Origin: Acetobacterium sp. KB-1
GTDB taxonomy: Bacteria; Bacillota; Clostridia; Eubacteriales; Eubacteriaceae
Direction: 5' to 3'
Assembly: GCF_003260995.1 (NCBI RefSeq)
Contig: NZ_CP030040.1
Span: 416,979 to 480,978, forward strand
DNA: 64,000 nt
Of this stretch, positions 41,561 to 49,567 are shown in pieces (the first letter of the stretch is position 1; every line of letters starts with the position of its first letter). A model generated the notes under the pieces. That model saw nothing but the letters and a program-made list of their open reading frames with translations. It ran no database searches and was not told where the DNA came from. A program made the position numbers and the translations under genes.

Positions 41561-41824
41561 TATTGATTTGTGAATCGTCCACGGTATCAATGTGTGTGCT
41601 ACCGGTATCCAATTGAATATCGTTGGTATCATTACCGTGAAATATTCATATTGATTTGTGAATCGTCCACGGTATCAATGTGTGTGCTACCGGTATCCAA
41701 TTGAATATCGTTGGTATCATTACCGTGAAATATTCATATTGATTTGTGAATCGTCCACGGTATCAATGTGTGTGCTACCGGTATCCAATTGAATATCGTT
41801 GGTATCATTACCGTGAAATATTCA
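41561..41824. repeat. right IS21 end in three perfect tandem 88-bp copies
   Basis: Units start at 41561, 41649 and 41737, the last ending at the IS terminus ATTCA before CATCAC. Confidence 0.95.
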
Positions 41825-41830
41825 CATCAC

Positions 41831-42392
41831 TAATGAAAAAATGGTGATTGCGACACCCTTTGCCAAAAAGACAAAATTTTATTTAAACTGTAAAGAAAAT
41901 TATTTTGGCGGAAAAGGGATCATCGCGTTTGGCCAGCGACGGGTTGAACTTAATGAGAATAGCACCGCAGTCCTTGATTGGGGCAGAGGGGTGTGGCCTT
42001 TTTCACAAGAATGGTTTTGGGGCAACGGTTCAGCCATTATTGAAGGCAACCACTTTGGATTTAATATTGGCTGGGGATTTGGTGATTTAAAAAACGCTTC
42101 GGAGAATATGTTTTTCTGGAACGGGAAAGCTTATAAACTAGGCAGACTTCATACTGAAATTGACACGACGGATTATATGAAACCCTGGAAATTTCGTGAT
42201 GAAGAGGGGAAGTTTCAGTTTGTGATGACACCAATTTACGATCAGGTGACGGATACTAAAGTTGCATTTATTCAAATGTACTGTCATCAGTTATTCGGTT
42301 CTTTTGACGGAGTTGTGATGTTGCCAGACGGTAAAAAAGTTATCATAAATAATCTGTTGGCATTTTGTGAACATGCGAAAAACAGATGGTAG
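41831..42392 (+). pseudogene. DUF2804 family gene, 3' half
   Basis: In-frame continuation of the 38409 gene: NEKMVIATPFAKKTKFYLNC, WGRGVWPFSQEWFWGNGSA, HFGFNIGWGFGD and the end LLAFCEHAKNRW. The Trp-rich WGRGxWPxxxxWxW block is the family signature, of lipocalin-like appearance. An ATG at 41841 could produce a truncated product but has no ribosome binding site. Confidence 0.85.
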
Positions 42393-42689
42393 ATAAGCAA
42401 AAAAGAAGGTGACAGAATGCTGCTGATAGTGCTTGGCTCAACTTAACGTATGGGTTTAACTATTAATTTAGAAAGTAATTTTTTTAAAGACGTTTTGTTT
42501 GTCATATTCCATGTTGTATAGTTTGAATTGACATTCAAAACGTCTCGCTATTATTGCTTGTTTTTTACCAAATTATTTAGTTCAGCAGCTTTCTTTTTAG
42601 CATCGAACCTTGCGTACACATAGAAAGCAATGGTGTGAAGCACAAGAGAAAGGATCAGCGATGCCTCATATCACCTGTCACCTAAAAAA
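42393..42689. other. intergenic between convergent genes
   Basis: 42428-42449 holds a dispersed-repeat variant (GTGCTTGGCTCAACTTAACG). On the minus strand about 38 codons ending at 42555 read LILSLVLHTIAFYVYARFDA plus a Lys-rich tail without a start, possibly the C-terminus of a lost membrane protein. Confidence 0.4.
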
Positions 42690-43595
42690 TTACAGCTTAA
42701 ACAAATCAGTACTGAGATACTTTTCGCCACGGTCCGGGAAGATCACCACAATCAGACCGGAATCAATTTTTTTAGCCACTTCGGTAGCGGCATACATCGC
42801 CGCACCACTGCTCATGCCGACAAAGATGCCTTCTTTTTTGACAATTTGACGGGCAAAATCAAAGGCGATCTCCGATTCAACCATGATATGTAAGTCAATC
42901 TCATCGGGTTGATAGATGGCCGGAACAATGGCTTCTTCCATGTTTTTAAGACCCTGGATGTAATGTCCAAGCACCGGCTGGGCTTCGACAATTTTCACAT
43001 CCGGATTGTGCCGGCGAAGTCCCATGCCAACGCCCATAATGGTGCCGGAGGTCCCTAAAGAGGAAACAAAGTGGGTAACCTTGCCTTGCGTCTGTTCCCA
43101 GATTTCCTCGGCTGTGGTGGAATAGTGGGCGAGTTTGTTATAGTGATTGCTGAATTGATCCGGATTAAAATAACGCTCCGGATAGGCGGCAACTAATTCC
43201 CGCACCTTACGAATTGCACCATCGGTTCCTTCGGTCGGTGAGGTCAGCGTGACGGTCGCACCAAAGGCTTGAATCATTTTACGGCGTTCAATCGAGACCG
43301 CTTCGCTCATGACGATTTCCAGTTGATAGCCCTTGACGGCAGCGATCATCGCCAAACCAATCCCGGTATTTCCACTGGTCGGTTCGATAATGATCATGTC
43401 TTTGGTTAAGACACCTTCGGCTTCAGCCTGCTCAACCATTTTAAGGGCAATCCGATCCTTAATACTGCCAGTTGGATTAAAACCTTCGAACTTCGCCAGG
43501 ATTTCCACATTAGGGTTAGGATTTAAATGATTAATCCGAACCATCGGGGTATTACCGATGGTTTCTAAAATATTATTATAAATAAGTTTCTGCAA
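42690..43595 (-). CDS. cysK: cysteine synthase A
   Basis: O-acetylserine (thiol)-lyase of 301 aa, PLP-dependent. The TTG at 43595 is preferred since AAAGGA lies nine bases upstream and the protein then starts MQKLIYNNILETIGNTPMVR as in CysK. The Schiff-base Lys is in NPTGSIKDR, the substrate loop in EPTSGNTGIG, the PLP phosphate loop in GTSGTIMGVG, and it ends PDRGEKYLSTDLF. It makes cysteine from O-acetylserine and sulfide. Its own promoter (TTGTAT-18-TATAAT) lies upstream. Confidence 0.95.
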   Translation of the reverse strand: MQKLIYNNILETIGNTPMVRINHLNPNPNVEILAKFEGFNPTGSIKDRIALKMVEQAEAEGVLTKDMIIIEPTSGNTGIGLAMIAAVKGYQLEIVMSEAVSIERRKMIQAFGATVTLTSPTEGTDGAIRKVRELVAAYPERYFNPDQFSNHYNKLAHYSTTAEEIWEQTQGKVTHFVSSLGTSGTIMGVGMGLRRHNPDVKIVEAQPVLGHYIQGLKNMEEAIVPAIYQPDEIDLHIMVESEIAFDFARQIVKKEGIFVGMSSGAAMYAATEVAKKIDSGLIVVIFPDRGEKYLSTDLFKL

Positions 43596-43635
43596 TTGAG
43601 TAGTCCTTTCTATTGATAGAATCAGTGCATAACTT

Positions 43636-43665
43636 ATTATAGTACAAAAATAAAGTGAAATACAA
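43636..43665 (-). promoter_or_regulatory. cysK promoter
   Basis: On the minus strand, TTGTAT (43665-43660) and TATAAT (43641-43636) are 18 bases apart, about 40 bp before the TTG start. Confidence 0.6.
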
Positions 43666-43749
43666 TCATTTTCAGAACCGTTTGAGTGAAACGAATTGGA
43701 CAGGAAGATCTGAGCGTGCTTAAAATTTAGTTGCACTTAAATTAGCTGA

Positions 43750-43778
43750 TTGATTAATTTTTACTAATATGTTATGAT
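43750..43778 (+). promoter_or_regulatory. promoter of the AOR operon
   Basis: TTGATT and TATGAT are separated by 17 bases, followed by a TGATCA...TGATCA pair (43795 and 43826) that could be an operator. Confidence 0.6.
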
Positions 43779-43857
43779 AACGTTATCAAAAACCTGATCA
43801 TAAGCGAATACGAAAATGACTTGGTTGATCATTTTTAGATTACGAGGAGGTAATGAG

Positions 43858-45741
43858 ATGTTTCAGGGCGGTTATATGGGAAAAGTGTTGCGAGTAAACC
43901 TCACAACAAAAACAGTATCGGTTGAAGATTTGCCGGAAAAGATTGCCAAAGATTATATTGGCGGTGCCGGTTTTGGGGTGAAATACCTCTTTGATGAGGT
44001 CCCGGGTGAGGTGGATCCCCTGGGGCCCGATAACAAGCTGATTTTTGCCCCGGGTCCTTTGAGCGGGACCTCAGCACCCTGTGCCAGCCGAATGGCGGTA
44101 ACGACTAAATCCCCCTTGACTGGGGCAGTGGGAATGTCATTGTCTGGGGGTTACTTTCCAGTTGAACTGAAATTTGCCGGCTACGACGTGCTAATCATTG
44201 AAGGGAAATCAGAAACCCCGGTTTATCTTCATATCAAGGACGACAAGGTGTCGATAAAAAACGCCGAAAAAATTTGGGGAATGGATACGCAGATCATTCA
44301 GACAATCATCAAGCAGGATGTGAACGATCAGAACACTCGGATTGCCTGTATTGGCCAAGCCGGAGAAAATCTATCGAAGATGGCGGCGATTATAAATGAG
44401 CGCCGGGCCTTTGGTCGTAAAGGCGTGGGTGCGGTGATGGGCTCAAAGAATCTAAAGGCCATCGCTGTAAGGGGAACTCAGGAGGTACCCATTGCCAAAC
44501 CTGAAGCCTTTGCGGCGGCCCGTAAGTTCATGTTGGGGGCCATGAAAGATAGCCCGGTTTTATATCCCGAGTTTTCGAAGCTGGGGACCCCAATGGTAGT
44601 GGATCCGATTTCTGCCATGGGGATGTTTCCATCTGAAAATTTTCGGACCACCGGCGAAAAAGATTATTCGACTTCCATTGGGGTCGAAGCCAGCATAAGC
44701 CGTAACAAGGGCAACGAACATTGTTATGGTTGTCCGGTAGGTTGTACCCAGCTGAAGCTGGCCAAGGGGAAACGCTATGAAGGTGGCATGTCGGATCCTG
44801 AATACGAAACCTATTACAGCCTTGGCGGTGTGGTCGGGGTAGAAAACGTCGATAGCATTATTTACAATGATATGATATGCGACAAGTATGGCTTAGATAC
44901 CATGTCAGTGGGGGTCACCATTGCCTTAGCCATGGAGCTTTTTGAGCGCGGATTACTCAGTGAGAAAGACACGCAAGGGTTTGATTTACGCTTTGGAAAT
45001 CATGAGGTAGTGACTCAGTTGATTGAAGAAATTGCCTTCCGACGAGAAGGACTTGGAGAGCTGCTTTGCGATGGCTCACGGGTTATGGCACAAAAAATTG
45101 GCGGCGACGCCAGTGATTTTGCCATGCATATCAAAGGATTGGAGTTGCCAGCCTATGATCCCCGGGGTGCTAAGGCTCATGGTCTGAATTTTGCCACCAG
45201 TTATACGGGTGCCGACCATAATCGGGGTTATGCCTTTCAGGAGATATTTGGGATTCCGGTGCCTCAGGCCTATGATCGCTTTGCCGTGGTTGGCAAGGGT
45301 TGGCTGACCAAATGGAATCAGGATATCCGCTGTGCCACCACTGATTGCCCCACCATGTGTGGCTTCTTGATGGATATGGCACTGCCGGCCATTGCTGAGC
45401 AAAACACTGCTGATCTTGTCAGCAGTGCCAGCGGTCTCGTCCTGACTAAAGAAGATGTCGGCAAGGTTGGGGAGCGGGTCAATAACCTGGCTCGGGTCTA
45501 TAACATTTCAGCCGGTTTTACCCGGGCGGATGATAACTTTCCCAAACGAATCATGGAAGAAGCCATCAAAGAAGGCGGCTCCAAAGGACAATTGATACCC
45601 GAAGCTGATCTGGAAATCATGCTCAACGAATATTATGATGCCAGAAACTGGAGTCAAGACGGGGTACCGACTCGAGAAAAATTAGCCGAACTTGATCTGC
45701 CTGAAGCTGTAACCCTGCTTGAAAAACGGAATATGTTATAA
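43858..45741 (+). CDS. aor: aldehyde:ferredoxin oxidoreductase
   Basis: Tungsten (or molybdenum) pterin enzyme of 627 aa oxidising aldehydes to acids with ferredoxin, or the reverse in acetogens. The start at 43858 has GGAGGTAATGAG directly upstream. The N-terminal domain begins GGYMGKVLRVNLTTKTVS and contains GGAGFGVKYL and the pterin-binding AFGRKGVGAVMGSKNLKAIA. Cys ligands of the [4Fe-4S] cluster lie in HCYGCPVGCTQ and later TTDCPTMCG. It is co-transcribed with a MoaD-like gene 19 bp downstream. The terminator at 46059 hosts a group II intron behind it. Confidence 0.93.
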   Translation: MFQGGYMGKVLRVNLTTKTVSVEDLPEKIAKDYIGGAGFGVKYLFDEVPGEVDPLGPDNKLIFAPGPLSGTSAPCASRMAVTTKSPLTGAVGMSLSGGYFPVELKFAGYDVLIIEGKSETPVYLHIKDDKVSIKNAEKIWGMDTQIIQTIIKQDVNDQNTRIACIGQAGENLSKMAAIINERRAFGRKGVGAVMGSKNLKAIAVRGTQEVPIAKPEAFAAARKFMLGAMKDSPVLYPEFSKLGTPMVVDPISAMGMFPSENFRTTGEKDYSTSIGVEASISRNKGNEHCYGCPVGCTQLKLAKGKRYEGGMSDPEYETYYSLGGVVGVENVDSIIYNDMICDKYGLDTMSVGVTIALAMELFERGLLSEKDTQGFDLRFGNHEVVTQLIEEIAFRREGLGELLCDGSRVMAQKIGGDASDFAMHIKGLELPAYDPRGAKAHGLNFATSYTGADHNRGYAFQEIFGIPVPQAYDRFAVVGKGWLTKWNQDIRCATTDCPTMCGFLMDMALPAIAEQNTADLVSSASGLVLTKEDVGKVGERVNNLARVYNISAGFTRADDNFPKRIMEEAIKEGGSKGQLIPEADLEIMLNEYYDARNWSQDGVPTREKLAELDLPEAVTLLEKRNML

Positions 45742-45760
45742 AAAGAATGATTGGAAAAAA

Positions 45761-46051
45761 ATGATTGCGATACATATCACCACCATCATGGGTTTAAAAG
45801 CCCTGATGGGTGAAAAAAAAGACCAGACCATCGTGCTTTCAGATGGTGATACGGTTCGGGATGCCCTGAATCAACTTTGTAACAGCTATGGGCCAGCATT
45901 AAATAAACGACTTTTTGATGATACCGGAGCGCTTAATCCGGGGATTGCTGTTTTTGTAAATGGCTGTGTGATCCATGCCTTAGCAGGGCTTGATAGCAGC
46001 TTGAAAAATGATGATACGGTATTAATTTTTCCGCCGGTGGGCGGTGGATGA
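45761..46051 (+). CDS. MoaD/ThiS-like sulfur carrier
   Basis: Protein of 96 aa with a ubiquitin-like fold ending in PPVGGG, the Gly-Gly C-terminus that is adenylated and thiocarboxylated. DGDTVRDALNQLCNSYG and GIAVFVNGCVIHALAGLDSS are typical MoaD strands. It supplies sulfur for the dithiolene of molybdopterin. Position directly behind the AOR gene shows it serves tungstopterin assembly for that enzyme. Its enzyme partner, a MoaE-like protein, lies apart at 55480. Confidence 0.88.
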   Translation: MIAIHITTIMGLKALMGEKKDQTIVLSDGDTVRDALNQLCNSYGPALNKRLFDDTGALNPGIAVFVNGCVIHALAGLDSSLKNDDTVLIFPPVGGG

Positions 46052-46058
46052 GCGAAAA

Positions 46059-46086
46059 AGAGGTCAGCTTGCTGATCTCTTTTTTT
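46059..46086 (+). terminator. terminator of the AOR-moaD operon, intron insertion site
   Basis: AGAGGTCAGC, TT, GCTGATCTCT, then TTTTTTAG. The group II intron begins two bases after the T run, as expected for class C introns. Confidence 0.8.
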
Positions 46087-46586
46087 AGGTGCGCCCGGCA
46101 TGGGCGCAATCTAACGGGTGAAAGTCCCGAGCACGGGTAGGTAGTGCCAAGTGCATAGCTTAAGGCAAGGGTGTCCCCGGCGACGGAGAATCTGAAGGAA
46201 GCCAGCGGCAAACTTCCGGTCTGACGAACAGAAATCACATCAGGCATGATCAACTGGGTAAGGTTGCCTAACAAACTGAAGCCCCAAAACTACTCGGAAG
46301 TTGATGGTGTAAATGTGGCAGATAGATGGAAGGAAAGATTGCGTTCTTACCCGGGGAGATCTCACGGACGTGTGGAAACAGAGTATGAAATACGGTTGAA
46401 ATAAGATTTATCGTGAGAAGTCAGCCGAAGCCATAGTACGGAGACAATCTAGATGTCGAAGGAAGGGCTGAACCAGAGGAGGTGAAGATCAATGAAGATT
46501 ACTGACGGTGATAAAATAAAACACAGAAAACTTTATAATGAAGGCGATCTGCAAAAGATATCTGCGGAACAGAAAAGATATGCAAC

Positions 46587-47906
46587 GTGTGCGCATCACC
46601 AAAGATAATTGAAACTGAAATCACCAATACAAACGAGCAGACGGATGGAATACTGGAGAAAATTCTAACCCGGGATAATCTGAACCTGGCCTATAAGCAG
46701 GTGAAGAAAAACAAGGGTGCAGGTGGAATAGATGGCATGCAGGTAGATGAACTTCTGCCCTACCTGAAAGAAAACCGGAATGAACTCATTGAAGCCATCC
46801 GAAGTGGTAAATACAAACCACAACCCGTCAGACGGGTAGAAATACCAAAAGAAAACGGGAAGACACGAAAATTGGGAATCCCAACCGTTGTGGATCGATT
46901 GATTCAACAGGCGATCGCTCAGGTGTTAACGCCGATATTCGAACAACAATTCTCAGACAACAGTTACGGATTCAGACCCAAACGCAGCGCTCAGGGTGCC
47001 CTGAAACAATGCCAGCAAAATATTACCGACGGATATAAATACGTCGTCGATATGGATCTGGAAAGGTACTTTGATACCGTCAATCACAGTCGACTGATTC
47101 AGATTCTGTCTGAAACCATCAAAGATGGTCGGGTCATCTCCCTGATCCACAAATTTCTGAACGCAGGCGTTATGTCAGGTGGCGTGTTCGAGCGTAATGA
47201 GGAAGGCGTGCCGCAGGGCGGTCCACTCAGCCCAATTCTTGGAAATATCATGCTCAATGAATGCGATAAAGAACTGGAACGCCGGGGTCACCATTTTGTC
47301 CGGTATGCTGATGATCTGATGATTTTCTGCAAGAGCCGGAGAGCGGCCGAACGAACCCTTAAGAACATCGCCCCGTTTATCGAAGAGAAACTGTTTCTTC
47401 GTATTAATCGGGAGAAAACGAAAGTGTCCAACGTCGCAAAAGTGAAATTCCTCGGATATGGATTCTATATCTACCAGGAACAGGGAAGGTTGCGAGTTCA
47501 CCCCCAGAGTATCGATAAGCTGAAGGATAAAATCCGACAGATTACCGGACGCAGTAATGGGATGGGAATTCAGAGACGAAAAGAAAGAATGCTGCAAATC
47601 GTGCGGGGCTGGGTCAATTATTTCAAGCTGGCGGATATGAAAAATATATTGAAACCGCTGGACAAGTGGATGAGAAGCCGAATCCGGATGGTGATCTGGA
47701 AACGCTGGAAGAAAGTAAAAACGCGCTTTACCAATCTCAAAAAGTTGGGACTGGATGAAAAACGGGCGTGGATGTGGGCAAACACAAGAAAAGGCTATTG
47801 GCGAACCGCCCATAGCCCAATCTTAATGAGAACCCTGTCTAATGATCGACTCAAGCGGGCAGGATATCCCAATTTTTATGATTATTATCTGCAAGTAACC
47901 GTGTAA
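46587..47906 (+). CDS. ltrA: group II intron reverse transcriptase/maturase
   Basis: Protein of 439 aa from GTG 46587. RT blocks are complete: NKGAGGIDGMQVDELLPYL, RKLGIPTVVDRLIQQAIAQV, FSDNSYGFRPKRSA, VVDMDLERYFDTVNH, GVPQGGPLSPILGNI, catalytic FVRYADDLMIF and KVKFLGYGF. The maturase domain X follows (GWVNYFKLADM). No HNH endonuclase. The best ribosome binding site (GGAGGTGA, 46479) serves an ATG at 46492 in another frame that runs 38 codons to 46608 and overlaps the RT start, so translation may be coupled, or a frameshift has occurred. Confidence 0.93.
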   Translation: MCASPKIIETEITNTNEQTDGILEKILTRDNLNLAYKQVKKNKGAGGIDGMQVDELLPYLKENRNELIEAIRSGKYKPQPVRRVEIPKENGKTRKLGIPTVVDRLIQQAIAQVLTPIFEQQFSDNSYGFRPKRSAQGALKQCQQNITDGYKYVVDMDLERYFDTVNHSRLIQILSETIKDGRVISLIHKFLNAGVMSGGVFERNEEGVPQGGPLSPILGNIMLNECDKELERRGHHFVRYADDLMIFCKSRRAAERTLKNIAPFIEEKLFLRINREKTKVSNVAKVKFLGYGFYIYQEQGRLRVHPQSIDKLKDKIRQITGRSNGMGIQRRKERMLQIVRGWVNYFKLADMKNILKPLDKWMRSRIRMVIWKRWKKVKTRFTNLKKLGLDEKRAWMWANTRKGYWRTAHSPILMRTLSNDRLKRAGYPNFYDYYLQVTV

Positions 47907-47907
47907 A

Positions 47908-47952
47908 CTCTGGAACCGCCGTATACCGAACGGTACGTACGGTTGTGTGGGA
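47908..47952 (+). ncRNA. group II intron domain V
   Basis: GAACCGCCGTATACCGAACG and the complementary GGTACGTACGGTTGTGTG form the conserved catalytic hairpin with a GAAC-type tetraloop region. Confidence 0.8.
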
Positions 47953-48071
47953 GGTCGGCTGATCAATTAATGGTCAGCCTCCTACCCGATTTAGTACATG
48001 ATTAGAACCTCAGCAAAGCAATAACACTTTCTCAGAAGCGCGTTTTTTAACTGAGAAATCATAACAATCAC

Positions 48072-48091
48072 GATAAGATTTTTATCTTATT
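48072..48091. promoter_or_regulatory. palindrome GATAAGATTTTTATCTTATT
   Basis: Eight-base arms about 90 bp before the nitroreductase start. Possible operator. No function can be assigned. Confidence 0.35.
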
Positions 48092-48178
48092 GCTGCTTAA
48101 ATTATTCTTATCGGGTAAAATAATAGAAAGTGAAATCAGAAAAATGGTTATTCATGAGACAATGAAAGGCAGAAAACG

Positions 48179-48928
48179 ATGAAAAATGAAAATATTAAAA
48201 CCTTAAAGGACTTCTTGAAAGACGATATTCGACAGGAAACTGATTTTAAAAGGACCGATCAGAACATGGGCGTCCCAGCCCCGCCGATTGAAAAACCATG
48301 TCCATCGGATGCAAAGAAAATACCTTTAATTGAGCCTGAAGCGGTTAAGATCGGTGAAGTGTCTTTAAAGACAGCCATTTTACGCCGAGAATCACGGCGT
48401 AGATTTAGCAATGAAGCCTTGTCCATTGACGAATTGTCATTTCTTCTCTGGGCCACCCAGGGAGTTCGCAAGTGGCAACAGAAAAATGCTCTGAGAACCG
48501 TTCCCTCAGCGGGAAATCGTCATGCCCTGGAAACCTATCTGGCGGTATTCAATGTGGACGGCCTGGAAACGGGAATCTATCGGTACTTGCCGTCCCAGCA
48601 CCAATTAGTTCTAGAATCATCACCGGATCATCTCAAAGAAAGGATGACAGAGGCGGCATTAAATCAAAAATTTGCCGGATCAAGTGCCGTTACCTTTATC
48701 TGGACAACCATTTCCTATCGGATGGAATGGCGCTATGCTGAGGCCTCATACAAGGTAATAGCTTTGGATGCCGGACATATCTGTCAAAACCTCTATCTCG
48801 CCTGCGAAGCCATTGGTGCCGGAACCTGTGCCATCGCAGCTTATGATCAGCAAGCTGCCGATCGCCTCCTTAGTATAGATGGCGAAGATGAGTTCGTCGT
48901 TTATATGGCACCAGTTGGGAAAGTTTGA
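48179..48928 (+). CDS. SagB-type nitroreductase/dehydrogenase
   Basis: Flavin-dependent enzyme of 249 aa of the SagB/ThcOx branch. After a roughly 60-residue N-terminal tail the FMN-binding start LKTAILRRESRRRFSNEALS is clear. LSFLLWATQGVRK and TVPSAGNRHALETYL form the central core, and AYKVIALDAGHICQNLYLAC-like and CAIAAYDQQAADRLL segments follow. The partner YcaO cyclase of SagB operons is absent, so it is a free-standing oxidoreductase. AAAGGCAG precedes the ATG. Monocistronic. Confidence 0.9.
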   Translation: MKNENIKTLKDFLKDDIRQETDFKRTDQNMGVPAPPIEKPCPSDAKKIPLIEPEAVKIGEVSLKTAILRRESRRRFSNEALSIDELSFLLWATQGVRKWQQKNALRTVPSAGNRHALETYLAVFNVDGLETGIYRYLPSQHQLVLESSPDHLKERMTEAALNQKFAGSSAVTFIWTTISYRMEWRYAEASYKVIALDAGHICQNLYLACEAIGAGTCAIAAYDQQAADRLLSIDGEDEFVVYMAPVGKV

Positions 48929-48987
48929 TGATGGTATACAAGATCCGCTTCTTATGCAGTTTTGGTCTCCTTCTAGCATCGACGATA

Positions 48988-48996
48988 TGTTATAAT
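48988..48996 (+). promoter_or_regulatory. extended -10 promoter element of the thioredoxin-like gene
   Basis: TGTTATAAT, 41 bp before the start codon at 49038, with no good -35 box. Confidence 0.45.
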
Positions 48997-49037
48997 TAAT
49001 GAGTAATATTTTTGAGATTGAGATTGTGGGGGAATAA

Positions 49038-49379
49038 ATGGAACAGGTAAATACAGTAATAGAAATGAATCAACTGATTAAGACAAATGACATGTTGCTG
49101 GCATATTTTGGCAGTAACACTTGTGGCGTGTGTCGTGACCTGCAGCCAAAAATTAATGCGATGATTGATCGCTATCCAAACATTCGGGCGGTTAAGGTTG
49201 ATGTGCAAAACTTGTCAGAATTATCGGCTAGTTTTCACATCTTTTCAGCTCCGGTTGTGATGCTGTTCATTCAAGGTAAAGAAACAGTAAGAGAAGCTGG
49301 TATTATTAGTCTGAACAGTCTCGAAGAAAAAATCTCCAGATACTATCAGCTTTTTTATTTGGAGGCGACGCAATCGTAG
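49038..49379 (+). CDS. thioredoxin-like protein (intact copy)
   Basis: Protein of 113 aa with the redox motif CGVC at 29-32 (YFGSNTCGVCRDLQPKINAM) and cis-Pro in FSAPVVMLFI. DRYPNIRAVKVDVQNLSELS is the usual central strand, and KETVREAGIISL the last hairpin. It reduces disulfides of unknown clients in the cytoplasm. Paralogous copies in the window are a nonsense/TGA copy at 3264 and a fragment fused to a dsbA-like remnant at 7928. GTGGGGGAATAA precedes the ATG, the same leader as in front of the broken copy. Confidence 0.92.
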   Translation: MEQVNTVIEMNQLIKTNDMLLAYFGSNTCGVCRDLQPKINAMIDRYPNIRAVKVDVQNLSELSASFHIFSAPVVMLFIQGKETVREAGIISLNSLEEKISRYYQLFYLEATQS

Positions 49380-49567
49380 GATAAAAGATCGGTGACTGTT
49401 TGATAAACGATGGTTTTGTTATTAAAAAGAAGGCATCTCTTTTACCGAAGTAAACACTTTAACTAGGGTTATTAACACAACCAAATTTTGCAACTAGGAT
49501 TGAAAAAACCGGGTATTTAAGTTAAACTTAACAAGTAAAGTGAATCAACGCAGAAACTGGAGACAAA

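Larger units (their letters stand above)
38864..41824 (-). mobile_element. IS21-family insertion sequence (istAB) in DUF2804 gene
   Basis: Six-base duplication CATCAC (38858-38863 and 41825-41830). Termini TGATTATTTCACGCTAA and, read inward from the right, TGAATATTTCACGGTAA, with TG...CA ends as in IS21. istA and istB lie on the minus strand. As printed it is 2961 bp; both ends are triplicated (87 and 88 bp units), so a single-end element would be about 2611 bp. Confidence 0.9.
46088..47990 (+). mobile_element. group II intron (class C-like)
   Basis: The 5' end GTGCGCCCGGCATGGGCGCA matches the GUGYG start and domain I beginning of bacterial group II introns. GGGTGAAAGTCCCGAGCACG and the following bases are the typical domain I core. 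Domain V lies at about 47908-47952 and domain VI pairs GGCTGATC with GGTCAGCC, ending near CCTACCCGAT (47990). It lies right after a rho-independent terminator. The RT lacks an endonuclease domain, matching class C, which uses terminator hairpins as targets. The exact 3' end is uncertain by a few bases. Confidence 0.88.

Noticed and set aside
42610-42849. 79-codon plus-strand frame overlapping cysK
   Set aside because: Antisense shadow of the cysK 3' end.
46088-46580. Riboswitch or other structured leader between moaD and the RT gene
   Set aside because: The sequence matches group II intron domain I-IV, which explains the structure fully.
47175-47813. 212-codon minus-strand frame within the intron
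   Set aside because: Shadow of the reverse transcriptase gene; codons and motifs belong to the plus strand.
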